Position numbers and translations under genes: made by a program
Assembly: GCF_029760955.1 (NCBI RefSeq)
Contig: NZ_CP121682.1
Location: 124,001 to 188,000 of the forward strand
Direction: 5' to 3'
Length of the DNA: 64,000 bases
DNA from: Streptomyces cathayae
GTDB taxonomy: Bacteria > Actinomycetota > Actinomycetes > Streptomycetales > Streptomycetaceae
Notes under the pieces: model-generated
The model's database searches: none
What the model saw: only the letters and a program-made list of their open reading frames with translations
What the model was told of the DNA's origin: nothing
Shown here: piece after piece, positions 17,854 through 29,576 of the stretch
How the letters are laid out: every line of letters begins with the position of its first letter
How positions within the stretch are numbered: the stretch's first letter is position 1

Positions 17854-19156
17854 ATGACCTCACCGTCCCACCACGCCCCGGGCGCCGAGCACCTCCTCAC
17901 CCGCGTCGGGGAGGTGCTGAAGCCCGCCCTCACGCACTACCTGGACCTGCACGCGCACCCGGAGGTGTCCGGAGCCGAGGCCCGTACCGCGGACCGCTTC
18001 GGCCGGCGCCTCGCGGCGGCCGGCTGCGAGCTCACCCACGAGGTGGGCGGCCACGGCGTCGTCGGGGTGCTCCGCAACGGGGACGGTCCCCGCGTCTGGC
18101 TGCGGGCGGAGCTGGACGCGCTCCCGATGCGCGAGCGGACCGGGCTGCCGTACGCCAGCCGCGACGACGCCATGCACGCGTGCGGCCACGACCTGCACCT
18201 GGCCGCGGCGGCCGGTGCCGCGGACCTGCTCGCCCGGCTGTCCGACCGGTGGCGGGGCACCCTGCTGGTGGTGGGGCAGCCGGCCGAGGAGACGCTGACC
18301 GGGGCCGGGGCCATGCTCCGCGACGGCCTGTACGAACGGTTCGGCAGACCCGATGTCGTCCTCGCCCAGCATGCCGCGCCGATGCCCTCCGGAACCGTCG
18401 CGCACGCGGCGGACCGGGTACCGATGGCGGCGGCCGGCGCGGTGCTCGACGTGGTGCTGCACGGACGCGGCGGTCACGTCGCCACCCCGCACCTGGCGGT
18501 GGATCCGGTCGTCACCGCGGCAGCCGTCGTCACCCGGCTCCAGAACGTCGTCGCCCGTGAGACCGCACCCGCCGACCAGGTGACGCTGACCGTGGGAACC
18601 GTGCGGGCCGGAACGGCCGCCAACGTCATACCGGACCACGCCGTGCTCGGCATCGCGGTCCGCGCGGCCGGCGAGGCGTCCCTGGACCGGGCGCTGGCCG
18701 CGGTGCGCCGCATCGTGCGCGCCGAGAGCGCCGCGGCGGGCGCGCCCCGGGAACCCGAGGTGACCGTCGCCTCCCGCTCGGCGGCCCTGCTGTGCGACCC
18801 GCACACCACCGGTTCGGTACGGCGGGCCCACACGGGGCTCCTGGGGCCCGCGCGGGTGCTGTCCTGGCCGGGATCGATGGCCACGGAGGACTTCCCCCTG
18901 TTCGGGGACGCCGGAGCCGCGATCCACGGGGAGCGCGGAATCCCGCTGGTCTACTGGATGCTGGGCGTGGCGGACCCGGACGCCTGGCACCGGACCACGT
19001 CCGACGGGATCACGTCCGACGGGGCCGCGTCCGGTGCCCCGGACGCCGCACCACCGCCGGCCCCGAACCACTCCCCGCACTTCGCCCCGCACATCGGCAG
19101 CGCCCTGCGCCCGGCGATCGCCGCGCTGACGGTCGCGGCACTCGACCGGTTCGCCG

Positions 19157-19164
<8 letters not shown>
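17854..19164 (+). CDS. M20 family amidohydrolase/metallopeptidase
   Basis: This 436-residue zinc hydrolase is of the M20D/hippurate hydrolase type. It has MHACGHDLH near residue 107, the AEETLTGAGAML glutamate motif near 150, and MATEDFPLF near the C-terminus, with a dimerisation insert between. Such enzymes remove N-acyl groups or cleave small amides. Its position right after the second YcaO suggests that it trims the peptide or a modified terminus, or detoxifies it, but it lies behind a hairpin and could be independent. The region around residues 385-415 is rich in Ala/Pro/Ser and contains an imperfect duplication (TSDGITSDGAAS). Its 3' end overlaps the convergent oxidoreductase gene by 8 bases. 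Confidence 0.87.
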
Positions 19165-21454
<2,290 letters not shown>

Positions 21455-21511
21455 CGGCTTGCCTCTCGCAGTGCACTGTTCCCACCCGTGGGTTCAGTGG
21501 GGTCGGTGGAT

Positions 21512-22030
21512 TCAGCCGACGGGCCAGCAGGGCACCCGGCTTCTGGGCGGTTTCGGTTCCATGGGCTGTACACGTCCGTCGCGGATGATCCCGCGCCAGG
21601 CCCCGCCCGCGTCCCCCATCCCCTCGATGTACGTCTTGAACTGCCGGAGCCCGGACCGCACCACCCGGCGGGCCACCCCGGGGACGGCGGCGAGCACACC
21701 GGCGGCGCCGTGCGCCTCGGTCCGCACCCGCACGGTGATCTCCGTCGTGCCCGCCGCGGTGCTCCGGAACGACACCTCGCCGCGGTGGGAGGGCCGCCGC
21801 TCGAGAGTGCGCCAGGTCAGATGTGAGTCGGGCACCTGCTCCACGATCTCGATCCCGACCTCACGGCGCACGGGTCCGGCGCCGACGACCCATCGGGTGA
21901 CGGCCGGCCTGATCTGGTCGACCCGCCGCACCCCGGCCATGAACCGGGGAAAGCTCTTGAACTGCGTCCACGCGTCGTACGCGGTCCGTACCGGGACCGT
22001 GACCTCGATCGTTTCCTCGACGGTGCGCAT
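21512..22030 (-). CDS. SRPBCC (polyketide cyclase/coat-like) family protein
   Basis: This 172-residue protein has the START/SRPBCC pattern seen in many actinomycete small proteins: VEETIEVTVPVRTAYDAWTQFKSFPRFM at the start, TWRTLERRPSHRGEVSF in the middle and a long C-terminal helix. These domains bind hydrophobic ligands in a helix-grip fold. No catalytic residues can be assigned. It is followed at short distance by the molybdopterin oxidoreductase in the same orientation and may be cotranscribed with it. Confidence 0.8.
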   Translation of the reverse strand: MRTVEETIEVTVPVRTAYDAWTQFKSFPRFMAGVRRVDQIRPAVTRWVVGAGPVRREVGIEIVEQVPDSHLTWRTLERRPSHRGEVSFRSTAAGTTEITVRVRTEAHGAAGVLAAVPGVARRVVRSGLRQFKTYIEGMGDAGGAWRGIIRDGRVQPMEPKPPRSRVPCWPVG

Positions 22031-22155
22031 GACCCACCCATCTCCAGACGCCGCTCCCTCCCAGTCTCACCGCGCACCCGGCAGTCCGCCACACGGCTCA
22101 CTCCGCGGCGTCCCCGTCCCGCGCGGTGATCGGAAGCAAGGAACGAGCCCGGCGA

Positions 22156-22221
22156 GGCAACCTGTGCGTCTACGTCCTGAACGGCACCGGCAAGATCGGA
22201 ACCGACGGCCCCCACCCGAAA
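22156..22221 (+). pseudogene. Fragment of an alpha-amylase C-terminus
   Basis: The frame reads GNLCVYVLNGTGKIG followed by TDGPHPK. It is nearly the same as the last residues of the intact alpha-amylase encoded at 25019-28012 (GNLRVYVLNGTGKIG then VDGPYLK). DNA identity is also high over this stretch. Nothing amylase-like is recognisable upstream of it, so it is a stranded gene end left by a rearrangement. It reads on for 16 codons before a stop at 22270. Confidence 0.85.
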
Positions 22222-22348
22222 AGGGCACCGACACGGGCCCGCACGAGGCCGCCCGCCACATTCCCGGCGTGAGCGGGCACGAGCTGCCGTACGTGGCGAA
22301 CCGGCACTTCTCGATCGTGCTGCTGAACGAGGCGACGTACGGGAGAGG

Positions 22349-22720
22349 GCGATCTCCTCCTCCACGCTGCTGAAGCGCCTGCGCTCGGGCTCGCGGAAGA
22401 ACGCCACCTGCACCGCTTTCCGCGAGGTCGGCCGCGTGATCCGCACCGTGCGACCGCTGCGCTACCTCTCGGACGCCCCGCTGCGCCGACGGGTGACGGC
22501 GGCGACGAACAAAGTGGAGTCGTTCAACCGGTTCTGCCAGTGGATCGGGGCCGGCAACGGCGGGGTCAGCGCGGACAACGACCCGGTTGAGCAGGAGAAG
22601 GCGATGAAATTCAATGCTCTGCTCACGAACCCGGTCATCTTCCACAACGCCCTGGACGTCGACTTCACGGCGCTCGGAAGCGATGCCCCGACGAGCGAGA
22701 GCTACTCACCGTCCGCCTGA
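22349..22720 (+). pseudogene. Truncated Tn3-family transposase (C-terminal end)
   Basis: The frame gives AISSSTLLKRLRSGSRKNAT, then TAFREVGRVIRTVRPLRYLSD, RRRVTAATNKVESFNRFCQW, and NDPVEQEKAMKFNALLTN ending VIFHNALDV. This is the conserved C-terminus of Tn3-family DDE transposases. Only about 120 of the usual 950-1000 residues remain, so it is inactive. No resolvase or 38-bp terminal repeat was seen. It marks an old transposition or recombination site between the amylase-tail fragment and the phosphatase gene. Confidence 0.88.
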
Positions 22721-22759
22721 ACCGAAAATCCGCCGTCCAGGAAAGCGCCCTGGTCACGG

Positions 22760-23998
22760 CTACTGCTTCGTGCGGCCGGCTGAGGCCATTCGGGTGTCCG
22801 CGCCGGAGCTGACGAGCCGCTGGGTCTTCTGAGGGCCGTGCCAGTCCAGGCACATCACGGTGGCATCGTCTGCGAGCCGGCCGCCGGCTGCGTCCCGTAC
22901 CGCGGACGTCAGCATCAGCGCGGCCTCCCGCGGGTGCAGGTCCCGGGCGTGCTCCAGCAGAGCGGGCAGGTCGACCTTCTCCCCATGACGTTCGAGCATG
23001 CCGTCGGTCAGCATGAGCAGACGGTCACCGGGGCGCAGGTCGATGTCCTGAACCCGGTAGGGGTGGGGCGCGAGCACGGACAGCCCGAAGGGATGGTCCA
23101 CTTCGCAGGTGATCGCCTCCGCGGCCCCCTCACGCATGCGCAGTGGCCAGGGATGGCCGGCGTTGACGAGCCGGGCCTGCCCGGTGTGCAGGTCGATGCG
23201 CAGCAGTTGCCCGGTGGCATGACCATGGCCGTGGTCGGCCAGGGCCTGGTCGGCCAGGTGGGCCTGGCGGGCCAGGCCTTCTCCTGCACGGCGGGCGCCG
23301 CGCAGGGCGCCCACCAGGACCGTGGCGGCCAGCGCGGCGTCGATGTCGTGGCCCATGGGGTCGGTCACCGACACGTGCAGGGTGTCGCGGTCCAGGGTGT
23401 AGTCGAAGGTGTCGCCGCTGAGGTTCTCGGAGGGCTCCAGGCTCCCGCACAGGGTGAACTGTGCGGCCTCGCAGGACAGTGACGGGGGCAGCAGCTGGTA
23501 CTGGATCTCTGCTGCCAAGGTAGGGGGCCTGGAGCGTTTGCCCCAGATGTAGAAGTCGGTGAAGCGCCCGTTGGCGATCACGATATAGGCCAGGACGTGG
23601 GCGGCTTCCCCGACTGCTTCGAGGACGTCCTCACCGGGGGCGGCCGGAAGGAGCAGTTCCAGCAGCCCGATGGCATCCCCCCGGTTGGTGACCGGCACGA
23701 TCACCCGCTGTCCCCGGCCGGTCTCCTCCTGGTACAGCCGCTGGGTACGGATCACCTGCTCGTAGACACTGCCGAACATGGGGATCCGCTCCGCTTCCCG
23801 CCCACCCTCCACGGCATCGGTGGTGGACAGCCGCGCCACCGCTTTCCCTGTCAGGTCCACGATAAGGAAGGAGACATTCGTGGCCTCGAGACGCCGCCGC
23901 AGGTCCTCGGCGACCACGTCGACGGCCTCCACCGGCGCGGCCGTCTCCGCTGCCGTCAGCAGCCGGGGAAGTTCACTCTGCCCACCACTCACGACCAT
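22760..23998 (-). CDS. SpoIIE/PP2C-type serine phosphatase
   Basis: This 412-residue protein has a GAF-like N-terminal sensor half (residues about 20-165, [23 protein letters not shown]) and a C-terminal PPM phosphatase of the SpoIIE/RsbU type. Visible motifs are [93 protein letters not shown] and [13 protein letters not shown]. Such proteins usually dephosphorylate anti-sigma factor antagonists. The usual metal-binding Asp-Gly step reads DPMGHD here. I prefer the ATG at 23998 (MVVSGGQSE) because AAAGGGA lies just upstream; an earlier start at 24052 is possible. Its natural partner, an HATPase kinase, could be the 28065-28541 gene. Confidence 0.87.
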   Translation of the reverse strand: MVVSGGQSELPRLLTAAETAAPVEAVDVVAEDLRRRLEATNVSFLIVDLTGKAVARLSTTDAVEGGREAERIPMFGSVYEQVIRTQRLYQEETGRGQRVIVPVTNRGDAIGLLELLLPAAPGEDVLEAVGEAAHVLAYIVIANGRFTDFYIWGKRSRPPTLAAEIQYQLLPPSLSCEAAQFTLCGSLEPSENLSGDTFDYTLDRDTLHVSVTDPMGHDIDAALAATVLVGALRGARRAGEGLARQAHLADQALADHGHGHATGQLLRIDLHTGQARLVNAGHPWPLRMREGAAEAITCEVDHPFGLSVLAPHPYRVQDIDLRPGDRLLMLTDGMLERHGEKVDLPALLEHARDLHPREAALMLTSAVRDAAGGRLADDATVMCLDWHGPQKTQRLVSSGADTRMASAGRTKQ

Positions 23999-24185
23999 GG
24001 TCCCTTTCGCCGACCCCCATACCAGCCTGGGAACCACAACGGCGAGCGTCAATTTTTGACCGGTCGCAGTAAGGGAAGGTGGTCACGTTGCGCGTTCGCA
24101 GAAATGAGTGGCCCTGAGAGATCAAGGACCTCCACCGGACCGTGTCCGGTTTGCTCCTGATCTCCGTTCTCACAACCTCTCGCAG

Positions 24186-24266
24186 GAGCGCGGCGGCCCC
24201 CGCCTTGCCTTCGCGCGGAGCGCATGGTCCGGGTTCGTCGCGGGTCTGGGGCGGGACCGGGCCTGA
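24186..24266 (+). pseudogene. Remnant of a DUF397 gene (C-terminal 26 codons)
   Basis: The frame reads ERGGPRLAFARSAWSGFVAG then LGRDRA and stops. It closely matches the end of the intact DUF397 protein at 29573-29773 (ERCGPQLAFARSAWSGFVAD then LGRGRI), and the DNA is nearly identical over about 60 bases. No start or N-terminal half precedes it. Confidence 0.85.
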
Positions 24267-24401
24267 CTCACCGCGCCCGAGGCCGTGACGCTCCGGCTCT
24301 TGTCACGACCGCCCTGCCGGTGGCGGGCCCGGCACACTCCGGCCCGCCACCGGCCACCTCGCCTCCCCGGACACGGGGGGTGTGGCGAGAGATGGGGAAC
24401 G

Positions 24402-24638
24402 TCAGTTGCGCCAGGTGTCGTTGAGGCTGGTCTTCGCGGAGGTGGCGGTCGCGGTGCGGTTGGCGCCGCTCTCCCAGGCCACGTTCCCCGACTTGTCCTT
24501 GCGGAGGTCCTTGTACTCGAAGGAGGCGCCTTCGGGGAGTTCCACGTCCAGTTTCCACACCGGGCAGGCGGCCGGGTCGAGCTTGAGGGCGAGCGCCACG
24601 GCGGTGCTTCTACGGGCTCTGCTGGTGCTCCGGCGCAT
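24402..24638 (-). CDS. Mini-gene: secretion-signal-like start joined to half a CBM20 starch-binding domain
   Basis: The 78-residue product begins [18 protein letters not shown], which looks like the basic and early hydrophobic part of a secretion signal. It then runs directly into [39 protein letters not shown] and TSLNDTWRN, the second half of a family 20 starch-binding module as found at the C-terminus of Streptomyces alpha-amylases. GGGAG precedes the ATG at 24638 at proper spacing. The simplest reading is an alpha-amylase gene that lost its catalytic core through an in-frame internal deletion. The Cys in AACPVW replaces a residue that is commonly aromatic. It may be an expressed relic or a pseudogene. 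The repeats upstream (24708-24761) look like the original maltose-type control region. Confidence 0.7.
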   Translation of the reverse strand: MRRSTSRARRSTAVALALKLDPAACPVWKLDVELPEGASFEYKDLRKDKSGNVAWESGANRTATATSAKTSLNDTWRN

Positions 24639-25018
24639 GGAGTCTCCCGTGTGAGGATGCGGGTACCCCGGGTGACGGCCGACGGATGGCTGGGAAGTCG
24701 GCCCGCTCTTGCAATATGTTGCAGAAAGATGACTGCAAGATGTTGCGGTCGTGACCGCAAGGGCAGCATTCAACTACGGTCAACCCTTTCGACGCCCCGC
24801 CTGTCCGCAGTCCATGACGTGGCGCCAGCAGGCTGCGTGGCGGACGCGTTCAGTGGTCGCGCGGCAGAAAAGTTGAAGCGAGGCCCCTTTACGGTGCTGT
24901 TCCGTGCCGGTAACTTGCCGCTGCCGTAAGAGTTTTCTGCAATTTTCCGTTCGTACTTTCACCGTCCGGGGTGCCCGAACCGCCTGTGCCCCGTCCCCCG
25001 CCCTCGCTGGAGGCACGC
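24639..25018. promoter_or_regulatory. Divergent regulatory region between CBM20 mini-gene and alpha-amylase
   Basis: No gene is supported here. TTGC-type repeats cluster at 24708-24761. On the amylase side, CTTGCCGC near 24912 and TTTTCTGCAATTTT near 24934-24947 could be weaker copies. Promoters for both directions are expected in this stretch. Confidence 0.5.
24708..24761. repeat. TTGC/GCAA operator-like repeats (MalR-like)
   Basis: CTTGCAATATGTTGCAG (24708-24724), CTGCAAGATGTTGCGG (24733-24748) and GACCGCAAG (24753-24761) share TTGC/GCAA units at regular spacing. Repeats of the CTTGCA type upstream of Streptomyces alpha-amylase and maltose genes are known targets of MalR/Reg1 repressors. 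Here they lie 70-120 bases upstream of the CBM20 mini-gene start on the minus strand, about where an amylase promoter would be. Confidence 0.6.
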
Positions 25019-28012
25019 ATGAGACGCACACGTACGCGGCTGCCCGGACGAGCACTGGCCGCAGCCGTGGCCATCGGCGCCGTACTGGGGCTGGTTTCCC
25101 TCCCTTCGGCCACCCCCTCCCCCAGGACCGCCCCCGCCGCAGCCACGGCCGACAACACGGCAACCGTCTTCTACTACACGAAGACGAAGAACTGGGACCG
25201 CCACCACCTGCACTACGCGCCCGACGGCGGCTCCTGGACCACGGTCCCCGGCGTGGCGATGGAGGCCGCCTGCACCGACTGGGTGAAGAAGACCGTCACC
25301 CTGGGGACCGCGGAAGGACTGCAGGCCACCTTCAACAACGGCTCGGGCACCTGGGACAACAACTCCGGCAGGAACTACGCCCTCGGCACGGGGAACATCA
25401 CGGTCAAGGACGGCGTGATCGCCCACTCCGACCCCTGCGCCGACGGCGAGGACCCCGGTCCCACGCCGGGAGACGGCAACCAGGCCACCGTCTACTACTC
25501 CACCCGGACCCTCGGCTGGACCACCGCCAACATCCACTACCGGCCGGCGGGCGGTTCATGGACCACCGTGCCGGGCGTCGGTATGCGGGCCGCGTGCGCG
25601 GGCTGGTGGAAGAAGGACATCGACCTGGGCACGGCCGCCTCGATGAAGGCCGCGTTCAACAACGGCAACGGCGTGTGGGACAACAACAAGGGCGCCGACT
25701 ACACCCTGCCCGCCGGCGTCACCACCGTCACCGACAACACGGTCACCGAGGACGCCGACGACCCGTGCGCCGACGAGGTGCCCGACACACAGGCTCCGAC
25801 CGCTCCGGCCGGGGTGACCGCCCGGGCGGACGGCGTGTCCGTCGTGGTGACCTGGGAGCCGTCCACCGACGACACGGGCGTCACCGCGTACCAGGTCACC
25901 CGCACCGGCGGAACCAAGGGCGAGGTCGTGACCGACGTCCGCTCCACCGTCTTCTCCGACACGAGCCTGGAGGAGAAGACCACCTACGCCTACACCGTCC
26001 GGGCCGTGGACGCCGCCGGCAACGTCTCCGCGGCCTCGGCCGCCGCGACGGCGACCACCGGCACGAAGCCGCCGACGCCCGCCGCCGGCAAGCCGCTGGG
26101 CACCGACCCGCGCAAGGACCCGATCTACTTCGTCCTCACCGCCCGCTTCAACGACGGCGACGGCTCCAACAACCGCGGCGGCGGCCAGCACGAGAAGTCC
26201 GGCAACGCGGCCAACGACGACCCCATGTTCCGGGGCGACTTCAAGGGCCTGGTCGACAAGCTCGACTACATCAAGGGACTCGGCTTCTCCGCCGTGTGGA
26301 TCACCCCGGTGGTCCTCAACCGCTCGGACTACGACTACCACGGCTACCACGGCTGGGACTTCTACCGGGTCGACCCGCGCCTGGAGTCTGCCGGCGCCTC
26401 CTACCAGGACCTCATCGACGCGGCCCACGCCAAAGACATGAAGATCTACCAGGACGTCGTCTACAACCACTCCTCCCGCTGGGGCGCCAAGGGCCTGTTC
26501 ACCCCGACCGTCTACGGTGTGCGCGACTCCCAGTGGAGCTGGTACTACGACGAGAAGCAGCCCGGCTTCGAGTACGACGGTCTGACCGTCGACCCCAAGA
26601 GCGGCAAGTCGTACTACAACGGCGACCTCTGGTCCACCGCCGAGCCGTCCGGCAACACCTGCGTCAACTGGGGCAAGCCCACCGGCGCCAAGAGCCCCGA
26701 GGGCTACACCATCTACAACTGCCAGTGGCCGAGTTCCACTTCGGGCATGTTCCCTAAGGCGTACTACCACCAGTGCTGGATCGGCAACTGGGAGGGTGAG
26801 GACTCCCGTTCGTGCTGGCTGCACGAGGACCTCGCCGACTTCGACACCGAGAAGGCGCAGGTGCAGAACTACCTGATCGGCGCCTACAACAAGTACATCG
26901 ACATGGGCGTCGACGGCTTCCGCGTCGACACGGCCGTCCACATCCCGCGCACCACCTGGAACCGCCGCTTCCTGCCCGCGATCCAGGAGCGCGTCACCCA
27001 GCAGCACGGTGCCGAGGCCGCGAAGAACTTCTTCGTCTTCGGCGAGGTCGCCGCCTTCGTCAACGACAAGTGGAACCGCGGCTCGGTCAACCACTCCGCG
27101 CAGTTCTTCACCTGGAAGGAACGCAAGGAGTACAGCGCCGACGACGGGCAGGCCGCCCTGGAGATGTACGACTACGAGCAGCAGCAGGGCACGGGGAACC
27201 AGCCGACCTCCACCAACGCCTTCCTGGACGGCAACGCCTACCACGCCCCCGACCGCAGCCGCTTCTCCGGCATGAACGTCATCGACATGCGCATGCACAT
27301 GAACTTCGGGGACGCGAGCAACGCCTTCCACAACGGCAAGGACTCCGACGACAGTTACCACGACGCCACCTACAACGTCGTCTACGTCGACAGCCACGAC
27401 TACGGCCCCAACAAGAGCAGCGAACGCTACACGGGCGGCACCGACGCCTGGGCGGAGAACATGTCCCTGATGTGGACCTTCCGCGGCATCCCCACCCTCT
27501 ACTACGGCTCGGAGATCGAGTTCCAGAAGGGCAAGAAGATCGACTGCGGCCCGACTTGCCCCCTGGCCACGACCGGCCGCGCGTACTTCGGCGACCATGT
27601 CGCCGGCACCGTGAAGGCCTCCGACTTCTCCAAGGTCGACTCGGCCACCGGCATCGTCGCCACGACGTTGCAACAGCCCCTGGCCAAGCACGTACAGCGC
27701 CTGAACCAGATCCGCCGGGCCGTCCCCGCCCTCCAGATGGGCCAGTACTCCACCAACGGCATCAGCGGTGACATGGCCTTCAAGCGCCACTACACCAGCG
27801 GAGGCACGGACAGCTTCGCCCTCGTCACCGTCTCGGGCGCCGCCACCTTCACCGGCGTGCCCAACGGCACGTACCGGGACGCGGTCACCGGTGACACGAG
27901 GACCGTGTCCAACGGCACCCTCTCCGTCACCGCGCCAGGCAAGGGCAACCTGCGGGTGTACGTACTGAACGGCACCGGCAAGATCGGAGTCGACGGCCCC
28001 TACCTGAAGTAG
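25019..28012 (+). CDS. Secreted modular alpha-amylase (CBM25 x2, FnIII, GH13)
   Basis: This 997-residue enzyme should hydrolyse starch outside the cell. It has a signal peptide (RRTRTRLPGRALAAAVAIGA, cleavage after the Ala/Pro-rich region). Two CBM25/26-like starch-binding repeats follow (ATVFYYTKTKNWDRHHLHY... and ATVYYSTRTLGWTTANIHY..., each with SWTTVPGV and FNNG.G.WDNN), then an FnIII domain (APTAPAGVTARADG) and a GH13 catalytic domain from about residue 360. Catalytic residues are Asp in GFRVDTAVH (about 637), Glu in VFGEVAAF (about 676) and Asp in VYVDSHD (about 790). It has no C-terminal CBM20. GGAGG precedes the ATG. It is followed by a strong terminator. Confidence 0.95.
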   Translation: MRRTRTRLPGRALAAAVAIGAVLGLVSLPSATPSPRTAPAAATADNTATVFYYTKTKNWDRHHLHYAPDGGSWTTVPGVAMEAACTDWVKKTVTLGTAEGLQATFNNGSGTWDNNSGRNYALGTGNITVKDGVIAHSDPCADGEDPGPTPGDGNQATVYYSTRTLGWTTANIHYRPAGGSWTTVPGVGMRAACAGWWKKDIDLGTAASMKAAFNNGNGVWDNNKGADYTLPAGVTTVTDNTVTEDADDPCADEVPDTQAPTAPAGVTARADGVSVVVTWEPSTDDTGVTAYQVTRTGGTKGEVVTDVRSTVFSDTSLEEKTTYAYTVRAVDAAGNVSAASAAATATTGTKPPTPAAGKPLGTDPRKDPIYFVLTARFNDGDGSNNRGGGQHEKSGNAANDDPMFRGDFKGLVDKLDYIKGLGFSAVWITPVVLNRSDYDYHGYHGWDFYRVDPRLESAGASYQDLIDAAHAKDMKIYQDVVYNHSSRWGAKGLFTPTVYGVRDSQWSWYYDEKQPGFEYDGLTVDPKSGKSYYNGDLWSTAEPSGNTCVNWGKPTGAKSPEGYTIYNCQWPSSTSGMFPKAYYHQCWIGNWEGEDSRSCWLHEDLADFDTEKAQVQNYLIGAYNKYIDMGVDGFRVDTAVHIPRTTWNRRFLPAIQERVTQQHGAEAAKNFFVFGEVAAFVNDKWNRGSVNHSAQFFTWKERKEYSADDGQAALEMYDYEQQQGTGNQPTSTNAFLDGNAYHAPDRSRFSGMNVIDMRMHMNFGDASNAFHNGKDSDDSYHDATYNVVYVDSHDYGPNKSSERYTGGTDAWAENMSLMWTFRGIPTLYYGSEIEFQKGKKIDCGPTCPLATTGRAYFGDHVAGTVKASDFSKVDSATGIVATTLQQPLAKHVQRLNQIRRAVPALQMGQYSTNGISGDMAFKRHYTSGGTDSFALVTVSGAATFTGVPNGTYRDAVTGDTRTVSNGTLSVTAPGKGNLRVYVLNGTGKIGVDGPYLK

Positions 28013-28031
28013 GCGGAACCATCCCGCACGT

Positions 28032-28059
28032 GGGTCCGGCAGCATCTGCTGCCGGACCC
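28032..28059. terminator. Terminator after the alpha-amylase
   Basis: GGGTCCGGCAGCA (28032-28044) and TGCTGCCGGACCC (28047-28059) form a near-perfect 13-base-pair stem. It lies between convergent genes and can serve both strands. Confidence 0.8.
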
Positions 28060-28064
28060 GCCGC

Positions 28065-28541
28065 CTATCGCCCTGTCTTGGCGGTCCTCCTGGTGCACTC
28101 CGCCCACACCGTCTTGCCGCCCGGGTGGTGGGGCTCGCAGCCCCAAGCGTCGGCGAGCGAGGTGACGAGGAGCAGGCCGCGGCCGGACTCACCGTCGGCG
28201 TCCGCGTCCAGTGTCGGCGCGGGCAGGCGTTCGCCCCGCGCGTCGGTGACCTCGATGCGCAGGGTGGCGGGTGTCAGGGTGAGGGCGAGGCGTGAGTTCC
28301 TGCCCTGCACCCGGCCGTGCCGGGCCGCGTTGGCGGTCAGTTCCGCGATGAGAAGGGATGCCGTGGCCGCGCTGTCGTCTTCGGCGGTGGCGGCTTCCGG
28401 CCATCCCTGCTGCGTGGCGAGCCAGCGCTCAGCGGCATGGCGGGCGTCGTGTGCACCCCGCGCCGTGCTGGGAAACATGGTGTGGAAGTGGCTCGTGACG
28501 ACGGTCGGTTCACCAGGTGCGGTGACAGTTTCCTGATTCAC
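28065..28541 (-). CDS. HATPase-domain (RsbW/anti-sigma-like) ATP-binding protein
   Basis: This 158-residue protein is a stand-alone GHKL ATPase. It has the N-box ELTANAARHG near residue 68, the D-containing RIEVTDARGE and the G-box SGRGLLLVTSLADAWG, ending in GGKTVWAEC. In Streptomyces many such small proteins act as anti-sigma-factor kinases or unknown regulators, and they often lie next to an XRE/DUF397 pair, as here. It is divergent from the XRE gene with 162 bases between. Confidence 0.88.
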   Translation of the reverse strand: MNQETVTAPGEPTVVTSHFHTMFPSTARGAHDARHAAERWLATQQGWPEAATAEDDSAATASLLIAELTANAARHGRVQGRNSRLALTLTPATLRIEVTDARGERLPAPTLDADADGESGRGLLLVTSLADAWGCEPHHPGGKTVWAECTRRTAKTGR

Positions 28542-28703
28542 ATCACCGAGGGTGACCGAACCGTCCTACCGTGTGCAGCAGTCCGGACGGTACGCAGAGT
28601 GACTGTCCCGGCGCGGACGGTGCGATGTACGGGCGTACGGCCATGACCTGGCCGGGGCTTCGCCGGTTCGTCCCCAGTACGAGAAGCAAGGTGGTGGTGC
28701 GGC

Positions 28704-29576
28704 ATGACAGCGCAGCCGGGTACGGGTGTTCCCACGGGTGGCGAAACGGACGGCACCGACGAGGTCGCGGACCTGTTCCGGGCCCTCGGGCGGCAGATCA
28801 AGGTCGCCCGGGAGCGGGCCGGACTGAGCCAGAAGGAGCTGGGCGACCGGATCGGGTACGGGGAGGAGACGATCTCCTCGGTCGAGCGGGCACGGCGGAC
28901 TCCTCAGCCGGAACTGCTGGTCGCGGTGGACCAGTCGCTGGAGTGCGGGGGCTTGTTGGCCTCCGCGGCGGAGGATGTGGAGCGGGCGAAGACACGGCGC
29001 CGGGTGCGGCATCCGGAGTGGTTCCGGGACTACGCCCGACTGGAGGCGGAAGCCGTGGAGCTGCGCTACTTCGCCAACCAGGCGGTACCCGGCTTGTTCC
29101 AGACCCCGGACTACGCCCGCGCCGTCTTCGCCAGCCGACAGCCGTTCTTCGACGAGGAGACCATCGAGCAGCGTGTCACCGCGAGGATGGATCGGCAGGA
29201 GCTGATGACACGGTGGCCGCCACCGACCGTGAGCGCCACCATTCAGGAGAGCATTCTGCGGCATCCCTTCGGCGGGCGAGATGTACAGCGCGGACAACTG
29301 GAACAACTGTTGCGGGCAGGGCGCATGCGTCACGTGGAGATCCAGGTGATGCCGGCCGCGAGCGAGGAACACGCAGGCATGGGCGGGCCGTTCACACTGC
29401 TCACCCCGAAGGGCAAACCGCAGGTGGCCTATCTGGAGGTCCAGCACATCAGCCGTCTCATCACTGACCAGGAAGAGGTACGCATCCTGGCCGCGAAACA
29501 TGGCAGCATCCGAGGGCAGGCGCTCACCCCACGCGAATCCCTGCGCCTGATCGAGAAGATGCTGGGAGACCTATGA
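28704..29576 (+). CDS. XRE-family regulator with DUF5753 (Scr1-type)
   Basis: This 290-residue protein has an N-terminal helix-turn-helix (residues about 20-75, LGRQIKVARERAGLSQKELGDRIGYGEETISSVERARRTP) and a C-terminal DUF5753 region (LRYFANQAVPGLFQTPDYARAVF, RMRHVEIQVMPAASEEHAGMGGPFTLLTP). This two-part family is very common in Streptomyces and is nearly always followed by a DUF397 gene, with which it overlaps by 4 bases here. The pairs have been compared to toxin-antitoxin or developmental regulator modules. Confidence 0.93.
   Translation: MTAQPGTGVPTGGETDGTDEVADLFRALGRQIKVARERAGLSQKELGDRIGYGEETISSVERARRTPQPELLVAVDQSLECGGLLASAAEDVERAKTRRRVRHPEWFRDYARLEAEAVELRYFANQAVPGLFQTPDYARAVFASRQPFFDEETIEQRVTARMDRQELMTRWPPPTVSATIQESILRHPFGGRDVQRGQLEQLLRAGRMRHVEIQVMPAASEEHAGMGGPFTLLTPKGKPQVAYLEVQHISRLITDQEEVRILAAKHGSIRGQALTPRESLRLIEKMLGDL

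Noticed and set aside
22156..22221. Terminator or attachment site in place of an amylase fragment
   Set aside because: The encoded residues match the amylase end almost exactly in frame, and no inverted repeat or tRNA end is present.
22225..22373. Frame reading IPGVSGHELPYVANRHFSIV between the amylase tail and the Tn3 fragment
   Set aside because: It looks protein-like and may be another gene remnant, perhaps another part of the transposon. I cannot assign it to a family and it has no start, so I do not call it.
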